From assembly GCA_947586255.1 (NCBI GenBank), contig CANPXP010000009.1, positions 1 through 60,952 of the forward strand: a DNA stretch of 60,952 bases. Direction: 5' to 3'. This document shows, one piece after another, positions 25,359 to 34,551 of the stretch; the stretch's first letter is position 1, and each line of letters starts with the position of its first letter. This DNA comes from an uncultured Lachnospiraceae bacterium (GTDB lineage Bacteria; Bacillota; Clostridia; Lachnospirales; Lachnospiraceae). Both the position numbers and the translations under genes were made by a program. The notes under the pieces were generated by a model that saw only the letters and a list, made by a program, of their open reading frames with translations, had not been told where the DNA came from and searched no databases.

Positions 25359-26522
25359 CTACTGTAACAGCTGCAGCACCTGAGAAGGCCTCTCGTTCGC
25401 CTGCGCGAGCATGGACGTCGCCGCCTGTGCGATCACCTGCTGCGAGGTGTATGTCGTCATCTCCTCCGCCATATCCACATCCATGATATTGGAATAAGAC
25501 GCCGTCATATTCTCATTGCTGACGTCGAGATTGTTGATCGTATGCTCCAGTCGGTTCTGATAGGCGCCCAGTCTGCTGCGCACATCGGACACATACTGAA
25601 TCGCGCCCTTAATCTCGTTGATGGCATTGGTACTGCTCGCCTCCGTATCCACCTCCGTCCGCTCGATACCCAGTCTGTCGAGAGATATCTTCGGAATGCG
25701 GATATCAAGCTGCTGTCCCTCGTTGGCGCCCGTCTGCATATCCAGAGAGCCGATACCGGTGATGTCAATCTCCAAAGTCTTGTCCGCACCCGCGCCTGCG
25801 TCTGCAACAACCAAGCTGTTGCTCCCCGCAGGCAGCATATCGTAATTGACCGCCAGCGTCATCTTGAAATCCCGCTCGCCCGTAATGACTACCTTATCCT
25901 GACCAACCTCGGTGATCTCCACACCTTCGGGGAATCCTGAATCCGTCCCCAGAGTCAGACTGGCTTTCGTCTGTTCCAAGTCGATCGTTCCGTCCGGATT
26001 ATAAAATACCGTCAGCTCATCAATTCTATATTTTTTCGCCAGCACCTCATCGCTGTAGAAATCCACGCTCGCCAGCTGACTGTTCGTATAGCCGCGCAGA
26101 TCGAAGCTGCCGTCCAGAAGCGGCTGGCCGTTAAACTCCGTGTCGTTGGCAATCCTGGCCACTTCCTCTTTCAGCTGTTTAAGTTCGGCATTCAGCATTT
26201 CACGGTCAGATGTAGTGAGAACGCCGTGCGCACCCTTGACCGCCAGTTCATTCATTCTCTGCAGCATTTCATGTACTTCCGTCAGCGCGCCGTCCGCCGT
26301 CTCAATGATATTGACGCCCCTGTTGGAATTCTGCGTCGCCACGCCGATACCGCCGATCTGGGCATTCATTCTGCGCCCGATCGCATAGCCCGCGGGATCG
26401 TCCTTCGACGCCGTGATCTTCAAGCCGGAAGAAAGTCTCCTCAATGACTGCGATACCTTGCTGTCCGCCATGTTCAGCGCGTTGTTTGCATACATTGCCG
26501 CTGCGTTATAAGTGATTTTCAT
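25359..26522 (-). CDS. flagellin
   Basis: A 387-residue flagellin. Conserved D0/D1 ends are intact: N-terminal SQSLRRLSSGLKITASKDDP and RGVNIIETADGAL, C-terminal SRLGAYQNRLEHTINNL and QVIAQAATSMLAQANERP with terminal LLQ. The variable centre (about 150-290) is of moderate size. It is exported by the flagellar type III machine and forms the filament; FliS downstream is its chaperone and the large DUF6240 gene ends 13 bases upstream, so all three are probably co-transcribed. Confidence 0.95.
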   Translation of the reverse strand: MKITYNAAAMYANNALNMADSKVSQSLRRLSSGLKITASKDDPAGYAIGRRMNAQIGGIGVATQNSNRGVNIIETADGALTEVHEMLQRMNELAVKGAHGVLTTSDREMLNAELKQLKEEVARIANDTEFNGQPLLDGSFDLRGYTNSQLASVDFYSDEVLAKKYRIDELTVFYNPDGTIDLEQTKASLTLGTDSGFPEGVEITEVGQDKVVITGERDFKMTLAVNYDMLPAGSNSLVVADAGAGADKTLEIDITGIGSLDMQTGANEGQQLDIRIPKISLDRLGIERTEVDTEASSTNAINEIKGAIQYVSDVRSRLGAYQNRLEHTINNLDVSNENMTASYSNIMDVDMAEEMTTYTSQQVIAQAATSMLAQANERPSQVLQLLQ

Positions 26523-26535
26523 TTGATTTCCTCCT

Positions 26536-29535
26536 TTATGCCGCTACAGAAGTGATAAACGCCCTGGCAATCCTGTACAGGTCTGCCGTCTCAATTCGTG
26601 TATCCTGCGTCTGCTCTTCTCCTGCAAAATCTTTCACATGAACTTCTCTGCTGTACACAATACCGATATCTCCCGCGCGGAGCGGATCGCCCGTCGTATC
26701 GGCGACCGCAAGAACCGCCTCCCGCAGAGCCTGTTCTCTCTCCTGCAGTCTGCGGGTGCCCTCCTCGCTGTCGCAGGCGATATATCCGGACACGGTGTGA
26801 TCCCTTACACTGAACTGCGCCGTCACGCGACCGTATCTCTCGGCGTCCATAACCGCAGTGACTCTGCCGCTTTCGCCGCCGTGTACGACTTTCAGATTGA
26901 TCGCCGTCCACTCGCCTTCAATTTCCACGGGAATCTGGTAGTTCTCCTCCCCGGCGAGGCTGCCTGCCAGCGAAAGCTGCCTGCTGCAGCTCTGCAGCGT
27001 GCGAAGATCCAGATAAACCGTGCTCTCCTCCTGTGCCTCCTCCAGCATATCCGCAAAGGCACTCTGCATCTCGTCGTACGCCTCCGCCGCGCTGTCCTTG
27101 TCCGTCAATCTGTCCAGCAGGCGTTCCGCCGCATCCTTCACCTTATGCTTATCGGCTGACTTGTCGATATCATTCAGCTTCTTAAACAGCATCCTGGAAT
27201 TTCTGCGAAGCTCCGCCGCCGCCGTCACGCGATCCGCCGTGATTGGCTGTCTGTAGGCGAGCAGCTCCTGAATGACGCTGTCCTCCACCTCATTTAAGCT
27301 CTGATACTGCTGCAGCTGTTCTCTCTGGTAAGCCTGCTCAAGTGCCTCGTCCGTGAGCGTCCTGTAGAATTCTCTCGCCATTTTCTCCTGACCGGCGTCC
27401 GCATCCTGCCCATCTGATCCCTCCGCCGTCTGACCGGAAAAGCCGCTCATGATCTGCTCGGTGATCGTCTTGTTGAGCATGACACCGTCCACGCCCTTAA
27501 AGGAATCATCCACGGTGTAATCCATACCCTGTCGCTTTGTGCTGCGCATCGCCGTCAGAAGATTGCTGAAGGAAAGCTGCGCGCCCTCCATCATCAGACT
27601 CCCGACCGCCGCGTCGTCCGTCTTCTCGAGCTGTCTGAACATGCGGTAGATTCCGATATAAGCCTCCCGCTCCTGCTCAGTGATATTGTGATTCTTTTCC
27701 AGCTTATACAGGAATTTGCTGAATTTCTCGCCGTCGTCCGAAGCCTCCGCCTCGACGCCGTCAAGATATTCATTCAATTCCATGACCGACATCCTCAGTG
27801 GATTCTTCCCCTCGCGGATCGCCTGCAACGTGACCGCCGGCGTCATTCTCCGTATCGCGTGGCGAAGTTCCATATCGTACTTCTTCACGGCGTCGATATT
27901 GTCATCTGTGATATCCATACTGTTGTAGCCGAGTATGCGGACCGCCCTGCGGTTGGCCTCGCTCGTCTCAAGTCCCATATCGTTCAGAATATCGTCCACA
28001 TTGCGGAATGCCTTGCGTATGGAATCTCCCATATCCGCCCGCGGCGCCGTCATCAATGTCTCATAGGATTCCCGCGCGGCCTCATAAGCGTTTTTCAGAG
28101 CCGTGCCGCTCTCATGGACACTGTCCAGTGTAAACGGTTTCTCACCGTCTGCATACTCCGCGAGAACCGCCGCCGGCAGATAAGGTATCTCCGCCGTCTT
28201 CTGCTGCGTCTGCTCATAGAGCTGCGCCTTGTCCGCCGCCGCGGCGCTGTCGGACTCCCCAAAAAGCGTCCGATTCTGCTTCTCTTCCGCCTTCTTCAGC
28301 GCCTCCACCAGATCTTCAAGTTCTGCGGTGTCAATAGAATAGCCGCTCTCGATCAGCTTGCGGTTGGCTTCTATAGTCATCATCAGCCGAACCTCTTCGA
28401 GCTGCCGTCTCGCCGTAATCTGTCGCGGCGTCCCTTCCGTCACGCCGTATCTGTCTATCTGCTCCTGCGCCTTCGTCAGATTGCGCAGCGTTAATTCCTT
28501 GCCTTCCGAGACGGTCTGATCCGCCGCCTCATCGCTGATCTTCGCATAAGCCTCCACATAATCGGCGGCCTTCTCCAGACTGCTTCTCCCATCAGCCAGA
28601 TTGGCGTTTCCGGCGCTCTTGCCGTCCGCGATCGCCGCCGCGACAGCCGCGAGAATCTGCTCCATACTCTGCGGAAGCTCCACCTGCCGGATCTCATGCA
28701 GCCTGTCTGCGGATTCCGCCGTCAGCGGAATCCCCGACTCAATCAGCCATTTCGCCTCTTCGAGATTCTCATCCGTGGTTTCCAGCCCGGCTTCCTCCAG
28801 AACCTTCTCCATCTGCGGTGCAAGCTGTTCCCAGTTGTACTCCTCCGCCTTCTTCGCATAGTAGCCGCCCGCATCTGAAGCGTAATAGCCATGGCTCTGC
28901 CTGTTGTCCGCCGTGGAGCTGTAACCTGCCAGATACATCTCGTCCACCGTCGGATTCATGCGGTTCTCCACCATATACCGCACGGTTCCGTCCTCCGGCT
29001 TCTCAAGCTGCGCCGCCCTGTCGTACGCCTGTTTCGCGTTCATGACATTCTCTTTGGTGACGGGAATATCATGCAGCCCGAACTGTTTGTACAGCTCTCT
29101 CGCAAAAGCCTCGCTGCCGGTGATTGCCCGAAGCGTCTCCGCGTCCAGATCATCGGTGTAGCCGACTACCTGCGTGCCGCCCTTCATGAGCTCCGCCTTG
29201 ATTCTATCGACAATCGTGACAACCTCTTCGATCTCCATGTCTCCTGGGTGATAACCGTCTCTCTGCAGGCGGTCAAAATCTTCCTTCGACATAGTATTAG
29301 ACATCACTGTCATATAGTCTCTCTGCGTGGCTACATCGATGAGCCCCGCATCCTGCATAACCTCTTCTGCGGTCTTTCCGTGACCTTTGTAAGCGTTGTT
29401 ATCCATAACTGTGCCAGAAATGTCTAATGCGTAATCACCCGTCCGCCCTGTCCTGGCGGTCCTGGTGTCTCTATATGCGGTTGTCGCCCTGTCTACATTT
29501 TGATTCGTGTTCGTGTGGTCAAATGTAATCTTCAT
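26536..29535 (-). CDS. DUF6240 protein with FliK-like C-terminus
   Basis: A 999-residue, mostly helical, highly charged protein. The bulk matches the little-studied DUF6240 type; the last 120 residues (QIPVEIEGEWTAINLKVVHG and GRVTAQFSVRDHTVSGYIAC, then a helix REQALREAVLAV) follow the layout of the FliK/Flg_hook domain. A hook-length or flagellar export role is therefore plausible (inference). Start at ATG 29535 with GGAGA six bases upstream; the frame extends to 29613 but that DNA contains a terminator hairpin. It heads the flagellin operon. Confidence 0.8.
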   Translation of the reverse strand: MKITFDHTNTNQNVDRATTAYRDTRTARTGRTGDYALDISGTVMDNNAYKGHGKTAEEVMQDAGLIDVATQRDYMTVMSNTMSKEDFDRLQRDGYHPGDMEIEEVVTIVDRIKAELMKGGTQVVGYTDDLDAETLRAITGSEAFARELYKQFGLHDIPVTKENVMNAKQAYDRAAQLEKPEDGTVRYMVENRMNPTVDEMYLAGYSSTADNRQSHGYYASDAGGYYAKKAEEYNWEQLAPQMEKVLEEAGLETTDENLEEAKWLIESGIPLTAESADRLHEIRQVELPQSMEQILAAVAAAIADGKSAGNANLADGRSSLEKAADYVEAYAKISDEAADQTVSEGKELTLRNLTKAQEQIDRYGVTEGTPRQITARRQLEEVRLMMTIEANRKLIESGYSIDTAELEDLVEALKKAEEKQNRTLFGESDSAAAADKAQLYEQTQQKTAEIPYLPAAVLAEYADGEKPFTLDSVHESGTALKNAYEAARESYETLMTAPRADMGDSIRKAFRNVDDILNDMGLETSEANRRAVRILGYNSMDITDDNIDAVKKYDMELRHAIRRMTPAVTLQAIREGKNPLRMSVMELNEYLDGVEAEASDDGEKFSKFLYKLEKNHNITEQEREAYIGIYRMFRQLEKTDDAAVGSLMMEGAQLSFSNLLTAMRSTKRQGMDYTVDDSFKGVDGVMLNKTITEQIMSGFSGQTAEGSDGQDADAGQEKMAREFYRTLTDEALEQAYQREQLQQYQSLNEVEDSVIQELLAYRQPITADRVTAAAELRRNSRMLFKKLNDIDKSADKHKVKDAAERLLDRLTDKDSAAEAYDEMQSAFADMLEEAQEESTVYLDLRTLQSCSRQLSLAGSLAGEENYQIPVEIEGEWTAINLKVVHGGESGRVTAVMDAERYGRVTAQFSVRDHTVSGYIACDSEEGTRRLQEREQALREAVLAVADTTGDPLRAGDIGIVYSREVHVKDFAGEEQTQDTRIETADLYRIARAFITSVAA

Positions 29536-29560
29536 ACAAATCTCCGATGTAGCTGTAATA

Positions 29561-29596
29561 TAAAAGGGCGAATGTTTTTCACATTCACCCTTTATT
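29561..29596 (-). terminator. terminator of glgB, overlapping the flagellar promoter
   Basis: Arms AAAGGGTGAATGT (29593-29581) and ACATTCGCCCTTT (29575-29563) pair with one mismatch around a five-base loop and are followed by a T-rich stretch. It lies 45 bases after the glgB stop. Confidence 0.75.
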
Positions 29597-29620
29597 TCGG
29601 CATGGTTATGCACTTTCTTA
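29594..29620 (-). promoter_or_regulatory. sigma-D (sigma-28) type flagellar promoter
   Basis: Reading left, TAAG (29620-29617), 15 bases, then GCCGAAAT (29601-29594). The sigma-D consensus is TAAA-N15-GCCGATAT, so ten of twelve defined bases fit with exact spacing. It stands 59 bases before the DUF6240-flagellin-fliS unit, the right kind of genes for this sigma factor. Confidence 0.65.
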
Positions 29621-29640
29621 ACCTTTTTGCCCCAGATACT

Positions 29641-31578
29641 TCAGAAAATGAATACGGCTGCTGTGTAGGGCGGCAGGTTGAAGGAGATGTTGTAATCCTT
29701 GAAATTGCACACGCCCTTGACCGCCGCAATCTCCGCCGGGATCTCATGCCCGTTGCCGCCGAAGCGCTTCTCGTCGCTGTGGAAGAGCAGCTTGTATTTC
29801 TTTTTCTTCGGCACGCCGACCATATAATTCTCCCACATCATGGGCGTCATGTTGATGACGAACATAATGTTGTTCTTGCCGGTCTTATCCTTTCTGTAGA
29901 AACTGTACACACTGTGGTCACAGTCGTCCGCGTTCAGCCACTCGAAACCGTCCCAGCTGTTGTCGATGGAGTACATGGCGGGATATTTGCGATACAGGTT
30001 CAGAAGCTCCTTGACATACTCATGGATGCCTTTATTCATCTCCTCGCCGAGCAGATACCAGTCCAGCTCCCTGGTTTCGCTCCACTCTCTCTCCTGCCCG
30101 AAGTCCTGCCCCATGAAGAGCAGCTTCTTGCCGGCATGCCCGAACATATAAGTGTATCCCGCACGCAGGTTGGCATATTTATCAACCGGATAGCCGGGCA
30201 TCTTATTGACCATCGAACACTTCAGATGCACCACTTCGTCATGAGACAGCGGCAGAATGTAGTTCTCGCTGCTGTTGTAGGTCATGGCGAATGTCATGCC
30301 GTAGTGGTCGTTCTTGCGGAAGTAAGGATCCAGCTTCATATAATCGCAGAAGTCATGCATCCAGCCCATATTCCACTTGAAACTGAAACCGAGGCCGTCG
30401 TCCTCCACCTTGGTCGTCACCTTCGGCCATGCGGTGGACTCCTCCGCGATCGTCAAGAAGCCTGGGTATGTACCGAGCACGACAGAGTTCAGATGCTTGA
30501 AGAACTCGATCGCCTCCAGATTCTCATTGCCGCCGTACTTGTTCGGCACCCACTGGCCGTCGCGCTTGCCATAATCCAGATAGAGCATGGAAGCCACCGC
30601 GTCCACACGGATACCGTCGATATGATATTCCCTGAGCCAGAACAATGCGTTGGCGATCAGGAAATTCTTGACCTCGTTTTTGCCATAGTTGAATATCTTC
30701 GTCCCCCAGTCGGGATGCTCGCCGATCCTCGGATCGGGATGTTCGAAGATACATTCCCCGTCGAATCTGCCCAGTCCATGCGCGTCCGTGGCAAAATGCG
30801 CCGGAACCCAGTCCAGGATAACGCCGATTTTATTGCGGTGCAGCGTATTGACAAGATACATAAAATCATCCGGCGTGCCGTGCCTGGACGTGGGCGCATA
30901 ATATCCCGTCACCTGATAACCCCAGGAACCGTCATACGGATATTCCGCGATTCCCATAAGCTCCACGTGGGTATACTGCATTTCTTTCAGATATTCCACG
31001 ATCCTGTCCGCGAACTCTCTGTAATTGTAGAAGCCGTCCGGCGTACCGTTGGGATGCTTCATCCAGGAACCGATGTGACACTCGTAGATCGCCAAGGGCT
31101 CCTTCGTGTAATCCTTGCCGTCGCGGCTCGTCATCCAGGCGCTGTCCGTCCACTTGAACTTGCTGATGTCGCACGTCTTGGACGCGTTACCCGGGCGCAT
31201 CTCCGCATAGTTTGCAAAGGGATCCGCCTTGTACAGTTTCTCCCCCGACGGCGTATGGATCAGGTACTTGTACAGTTCGTTCTCTCCCACACCGGGAATG
31301 AACAGCGTATAGATCCCGGACGGCCCGATCTTCTGCATCATATGCGTCTCTTCATTCCAGCCGTTGAAGGTGCCGATCACGTGCACGCTCGCCGCATTCG
31401 GCGCCCATACCGCAAAGAACACGCCCTTTTCGCCGTTTTCCACCGACGGATGCGCGCCGAGCTTCTTATAGATATCATAGTGCGCGCCCTGTCCGAACAG
31501 ATACTGATCGGCCTCTGAGATAAAAACCTGATTCGCCTCCGCTTCGTTTTTTGCTCTGCTCTCTCTTTTTGCTGCCAT
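29641..31578 (-). CDS. glgB: 1,4-alpha-glucan branching enzyme
   Basis: A 645-residue GH13 enzyme that makes alpha-1,6 branches in glycogen. An N-terminal CBM48 (about 40-130, VFFAVWAPNAASVHVIGTFN) precedes the catalytic barrel. The nucleophile Asp is in DGIRVDAVASM, the acid Glu in TIAEEST, and the transition-state Asp in LPLSHDEVVH. It is the only glycogen gene in the window; it starts 20 bases after the large TPR protein gene and may share its transcript. Confidence 0.95.
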   Translation of the reverse strand: MAAKRESRAKNEAEANQVFISEADQYLFGQGAHYDIYKKLGAHPSVENGEKGVFFAVWAPNAASVHVIGTFNGWNEETHMMQKIGPSGIYTLFIPGVGENELYKYLIHTPSGEKLYKADPFANYAEMRPGNASKTCDISKFKWTDSAWMTSRDGKDYTKEPLAIYECHIGSWMKHPNGTPDGFYNYREFADRIVEYLKEMQYTHVELMGIAEYPYDGSWGYQVTGYYAPTSRHGTPDDFMYLVNTLHRNKIGVILDWVPAHFATDAHGLGRFDGECIFEHPDPRIGEHPDWGTKIFNYGKNEVKNFLIANALFWLREYHIDGIRVDAVASMLYLDYGKRDGQWVPNKYGGNENLEAIEFFKHLNSVVLGTYPGFLTIAEESTAWPKVTTKVEDDGLGFSFKWNMGWMHDFCDYMKLDPYFRKNDHYGMTFAMTYNSSENYILPLSHDEVVHLKCSMVNKMPGYPVDKYANLRAGYTYMFGHAGKKLLFMGQDFGQEREWSETRELDWYLLGEEMNKGIHEYVKELLNLYRKYPAMYSIDNSWDGFEWLNADDCDHSVYSFYRKDKTGKNNIMFVINMTPMMWENYMVGVPKKKKYKLLFHSDEKRFGGNGHEIPAEIAAVKGVCNFKDYNISFNLPPYTAAVFIF

Positions 31579-31598
31579 AAGTTTCCCCCTCTTACTCT

Positions 31599-34325
31599 TT
31601 AATTATTTGCATTGTGCATAAAATCTTTTTCCCGCAGTATAATCATGTCATTTTCATCATAACGCTTTGCCAGCAAAATATCCATAAAATGTTTTGGCGT
31701 TCTTTTATTGGCGTGCGCGATCGCCTCGTCAACCAGTTCCCTGACCTCCGCCAGCGTCACCTCGTGATCGCTCGTCTGTTTGTCCGCGATCCTCGTGTGA
31801 AGCGCCAGAATACCGAACTCATCGATGGCGTACTCCATCTCCTCCGCATACTGTTTCGCGTACTCCACCAGCGCTTCGGCATTCAGCGGCTCGATGTCCA
31901 CCCGCAGATTAAAATTGTTGCTCAGCTCCGCGTGATCCGCAAACAGCCGGTTGACACTCTGCTTCTTGTCGATGAGTATAAGCAGCAGGCCCATGTTATC
32001 CTTTTCCAGCACCTTCGTCATTTTGGAAATCGTGAGCGGCTTCAGGCGCGAAGCCTTCTCAATGATGAGCGCTCCGTTGTCCAGTCTGCCAAAGGTCTCC
32101 GTCAGATCTCGCTTATTCAGCAGATTGGCCGAAACCTTGGCGACCTTGCCGGAAAAATTGCTGTCGCTATACTGCATTTCCCGGATCAGCGCCTTCGCCA
32201 GGGCCAGCGTAGCGATTTCTTCCTCCCCGGAGATAACGATATTGCCCGTGCAGGAAGCGAGACTCATATTATCCAGCGTATGTACCAGCTGCCGCTTCGT
32301 TTTGCGGTGATGTGCAAACTGCCCGAAAAGCTCCTGTTCTTCCTCTGTCAGTTCGCGATCCTGCAAGCTCGGCGCCGCCGGCGCCTCTTCCTTCCCGGTC
32401 GCGCCTTTTGCGCCTGCCTCTTTCTCCTGTGGCGCCTCCTTGGACTCTCCGGCTTCGGCGCTCTCCGCGTCGCCTGACGCAGCGTCCGTCTCCTCGATCT
32501 CTTCCAATTCCTCTACACCATCATCCGCCTCTTCCTCGGTCTTCTTCCCCGCGGCCGCCGTGCTCGCCGCAAGCCGCTCGGCCTCAGTCTTCACCGCATC
32601 CAGAGCGGAATTGATCTTCTCATCGTCATCCGGCAGCACAACCTTTTTGATGGGAGGCTTTTTGTCGGAATCTTTGATGATCGCGTCCACAAACAGCCGC
32701 TCCAGCTGCTCCAACAGCCCGTTCTTCGTCGCTTCATCGAAATCCGCGAAGATATTGCCCGTATGCTCCAGGATTCTCTGGCGCACCTGCTCCCTGCGCT
32801 GCTCCTGGTTCTTCCGCTTCATCTCTTCCCACTCGGCCATAACATCGTCTATGCTGAGCTGCCCTGTGATCTGCTTCTCTATCTTGGCTGCCTCGGGCAC
32901 AACCAGACTGATCTGCCCGTCGTATTCCTGCGACAGGAAATTATCATACCGTGAAGGCGCTGTGTTCAGCGGCGTGAGCATCTCTCCCTTCGCCGCGACC
33001 TGCGCCTGCGCATTCAGCTTTATCTGTTCCACAATCTGCTGCGCGTCAAAAGATGCGGTATTCTCCGTGGCGAGCTGCGCGCCGATCTCCTGCAGCTCCT
33101 CCGCGCTAACGCTCTTCGATCCACTCTGCTCCGCGGCCGGAATCTCATCTTCTTTCACGGCGCTCTCTTCGGGCGCCGCTTTTGGCTGTTCCGGGAACTT
33201 TACGATAGCGGATTCGCGGAGCTTCTCTTCAACCACTTCGGGCGCCGGCATCTCCTTCGTCTCCTCCAAAAGCGGCGCGATCAACGTAGCGGTCACCGGA
33301 TCTTCCTCCTCTTCTTCCTCTTCCGGCTCTGCCTCTTCCTCTGCATACGCAGACTGCGCCGTCTCTTCTTCGACCTCCGCCGCCTCGTCTACACTATCAC
33401 CCTGCTTCTCTGTCTCGCCGTCATACCGCTCCTCTTCCGGCTCCGCTTCTTCTTTCTGAGACGCCTCCACATCGGCCATCCCTTCCGCCACAATCATCTG
33501 CAGATTGGTCGTGTTGCACTGTCCCAGATCGATTGTCTTAACTTCCGGCAGCTCCGTGGTAGGTTCCTCCGAAATCTCCTGCTCCTCATCTTCTGCCGCA
33601 CGGCGAATCTCTCCCACAATCCGCGTATCACCGGATACGTCGTCGTCATCCGGCTCTTCCGGAGCCTCGATCTCGTCCGACTCGTCTTCCCCCGCCTCAC
33701 GCTCTCTGATCCACTCGTCATATCTGGCCTGCTGCTTTTCATTCAGCGGCTCATGAAGCGCCTTCAGCTCCAGCGCCTTGATGACATATCTGCCGTTGCC
33801 GAAATAGCGGAACACACTGTCACATTCCTCTACACACTTGGTGGCAAGGCCGATCCTGTGATACAGATAGGCCAGCTCATACATCCATTTTTCCCTGGGA
33901 TCACGCTTGGTGAATTCTTCCAGGACCGCTATCCTCTCCTCCAGGCTGACGTCCTGGGCCTCATAGAGCCGGTACTGCAGAACATACCGCCCGGTGTCCT
34001 GCGGCGCGATCTGCACGAACTCTTTGTAATACTCGATCGCCTCCACGTACTCTTCCAGCTTAATGGAAAGCTCACACAGAGAATATACAATCAATCGGCC
34101 CGTGGGGCGCTTCTCGTAAGCGAGCAGCAGAATATCCTTGCTCTCCCGATACCTTCTGTTGATCTTATACAGATCGCTGATCGTGCCGAGCATCATAACG
34201 CTCTTGACCCTGCGCCAGTCGATTGTGTCGGCAATACTGACAGCCTCTTCAAATTCCCCTTCCGAGATCAGTCTTTTGATCTCGTCGGCCCGTACTTTAT
34301 ATTCATACTTATCCAAGGTAGCCAC
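31599..34325 (-). CDS. large TPR, acidic-linker and degenerate AAA protein
   Basis: A 908-residue protein of unclear role. Residues 1-200 are helical TPR-like repeats (GEFEEAVSIADTI, EYVEAIEYYKEFVQIAP); 205-400 are very acidic and low-complexity; 560-670 are again Glu/Ala-rich; the last about 230 residues resemble an AAA domain (NIVISGEEEIATLALAKALI, GALIIEKASRLKPL, then an AAA-lid-like tail). The P-loop lacks GxxGxGKT and Walker B lacks the Asp-Glu pair, so it is probably a non-hydrolysing pseudo-ATPase scaffold. No signal peptide or membrane helix. GlgB is next in the operon. Confidence 0.75.
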   Translation of the reverse strand: MATLDKYEYKVRADEIKRLISEGEFEEAVSIADTIDWRRVKSVMMLGTISDLYKINRRYRESKDILLLAYEKRPTGRLIVYSLCELSIKLEEYVEAIEYYKEFVQIAPQDTGRYVLQYRLYEAQDVSLEERIAVLEEFTKRDPREKWMYELAYLYHRIGLATKCVEECDSVFRYFGNGRYVIKALELKALHEPLNEKQQARYDEWIREREAGEDESDEIEAPEEPDDDDVSGDTRIVGEIRRAAEDEEQEISEEPTTELPEVKTIDLGQCNTTNLQMIVAEGMADVEASQKEEAEPEEERYDGETEKQGDSVDEAAEVEEETAQSAYAEEEAEPEEEEEEEDPVTATLIAPLLEETKEMPAPEVVEEKLRESAIVKFPEQPKAAPEESAVKEDEIPAAEQSGSKSVSAEELQEIGAQLATENTASFDAQQIVEQIKLNAQAQVAAKGEMLTPLNTAPSRYDNFLSQEYDGQISLVVPEAAKIEKQITGQLSIDDVMAEWEEMKRKNQEQRREQVRQRILEHTGNIFADFDEATKNGLLEQLERLFVDAIIKDSDKKPPIKKVVLPDDDEKINSALDAVKTEAERLAASTAAAGKKTEEEADDGVEELEEIEETDAASGDAESAEAGESKEAPQEKEAGAKGATGKEEAPAAPSLQDRELTEEEQELFGQFAHHRKTKRQLVHTLDNMSLASCTGNIVISGEEEIATLALAKALIREMQYSDSNFSGKVAKVSANLLNKRDLTETFGRLDNGALIIEKASRLKPLTISKMTKVLEKDNMGLLLILIDKKQSVNRLFADHAELSNNFNLRVDIEPLNAEALVEYAKQYAEEMEYAIDEFGILALHTRIADKQTSDHEVTLAEVRELVDEAIAHANKRTPKHFMDILLAKRYDENDMIILREKDFMHNANN

Positions 34326-34411
34326 CTCATCGCTGTATTTCCGCAGTCATCCGACATTTCAAGCCGAGCTGCCGCGCATTTTCCACATAGTAAGCCTATT
34401 TTCACTGTTTT

Positions 34412-34440
34412 AGTTTACCATAGCCTCATGTTAATGTAAA
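34412..34440 (-). promoter_or_regulatory. promoter of the TPR/pseudo-AAA and glgB genes
   Basis: -35 TTTACA (34440-34435) and -10 TAAACT (34417-34412) with a 17-base spacer, 87 bases before the start codon. Confidence 0.45.
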
Positions 34441-34459
34441 TAAAATAAACATAAAAATA

Positions 34460-34512
34460 GCATCTCCATTTGGAAAACTTTCTGTGGAAAATATACCAAT
34501 ATATGGAGATGC
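34460..34512 (-). terminator. probable terminator after rsmA
   Basis: Perfect ten-base arms GCATCTCCAT (34460-34469) and ATGGAGATGC (34503-34512), with further pairing of TGG and CCA inside the 33-base loop. Read left, CTATTTTTATG follows. It ends 40 bases after rsmA. Confidence 0.5.
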
Positions 34513-34551
34513 CCCGACTCTTCATCACTCTATCTTGTATTTTATCCTCTG

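Noticed and set aside
29500-31518. 672-codon open frame on the plus strand opposite glgB
   Set aside because: It is the antisense shadow of a complete branching enzyme with all catalytic motifs; the translation has no domain character and is rich in His/Arg/Val as expected of a reverse frame.
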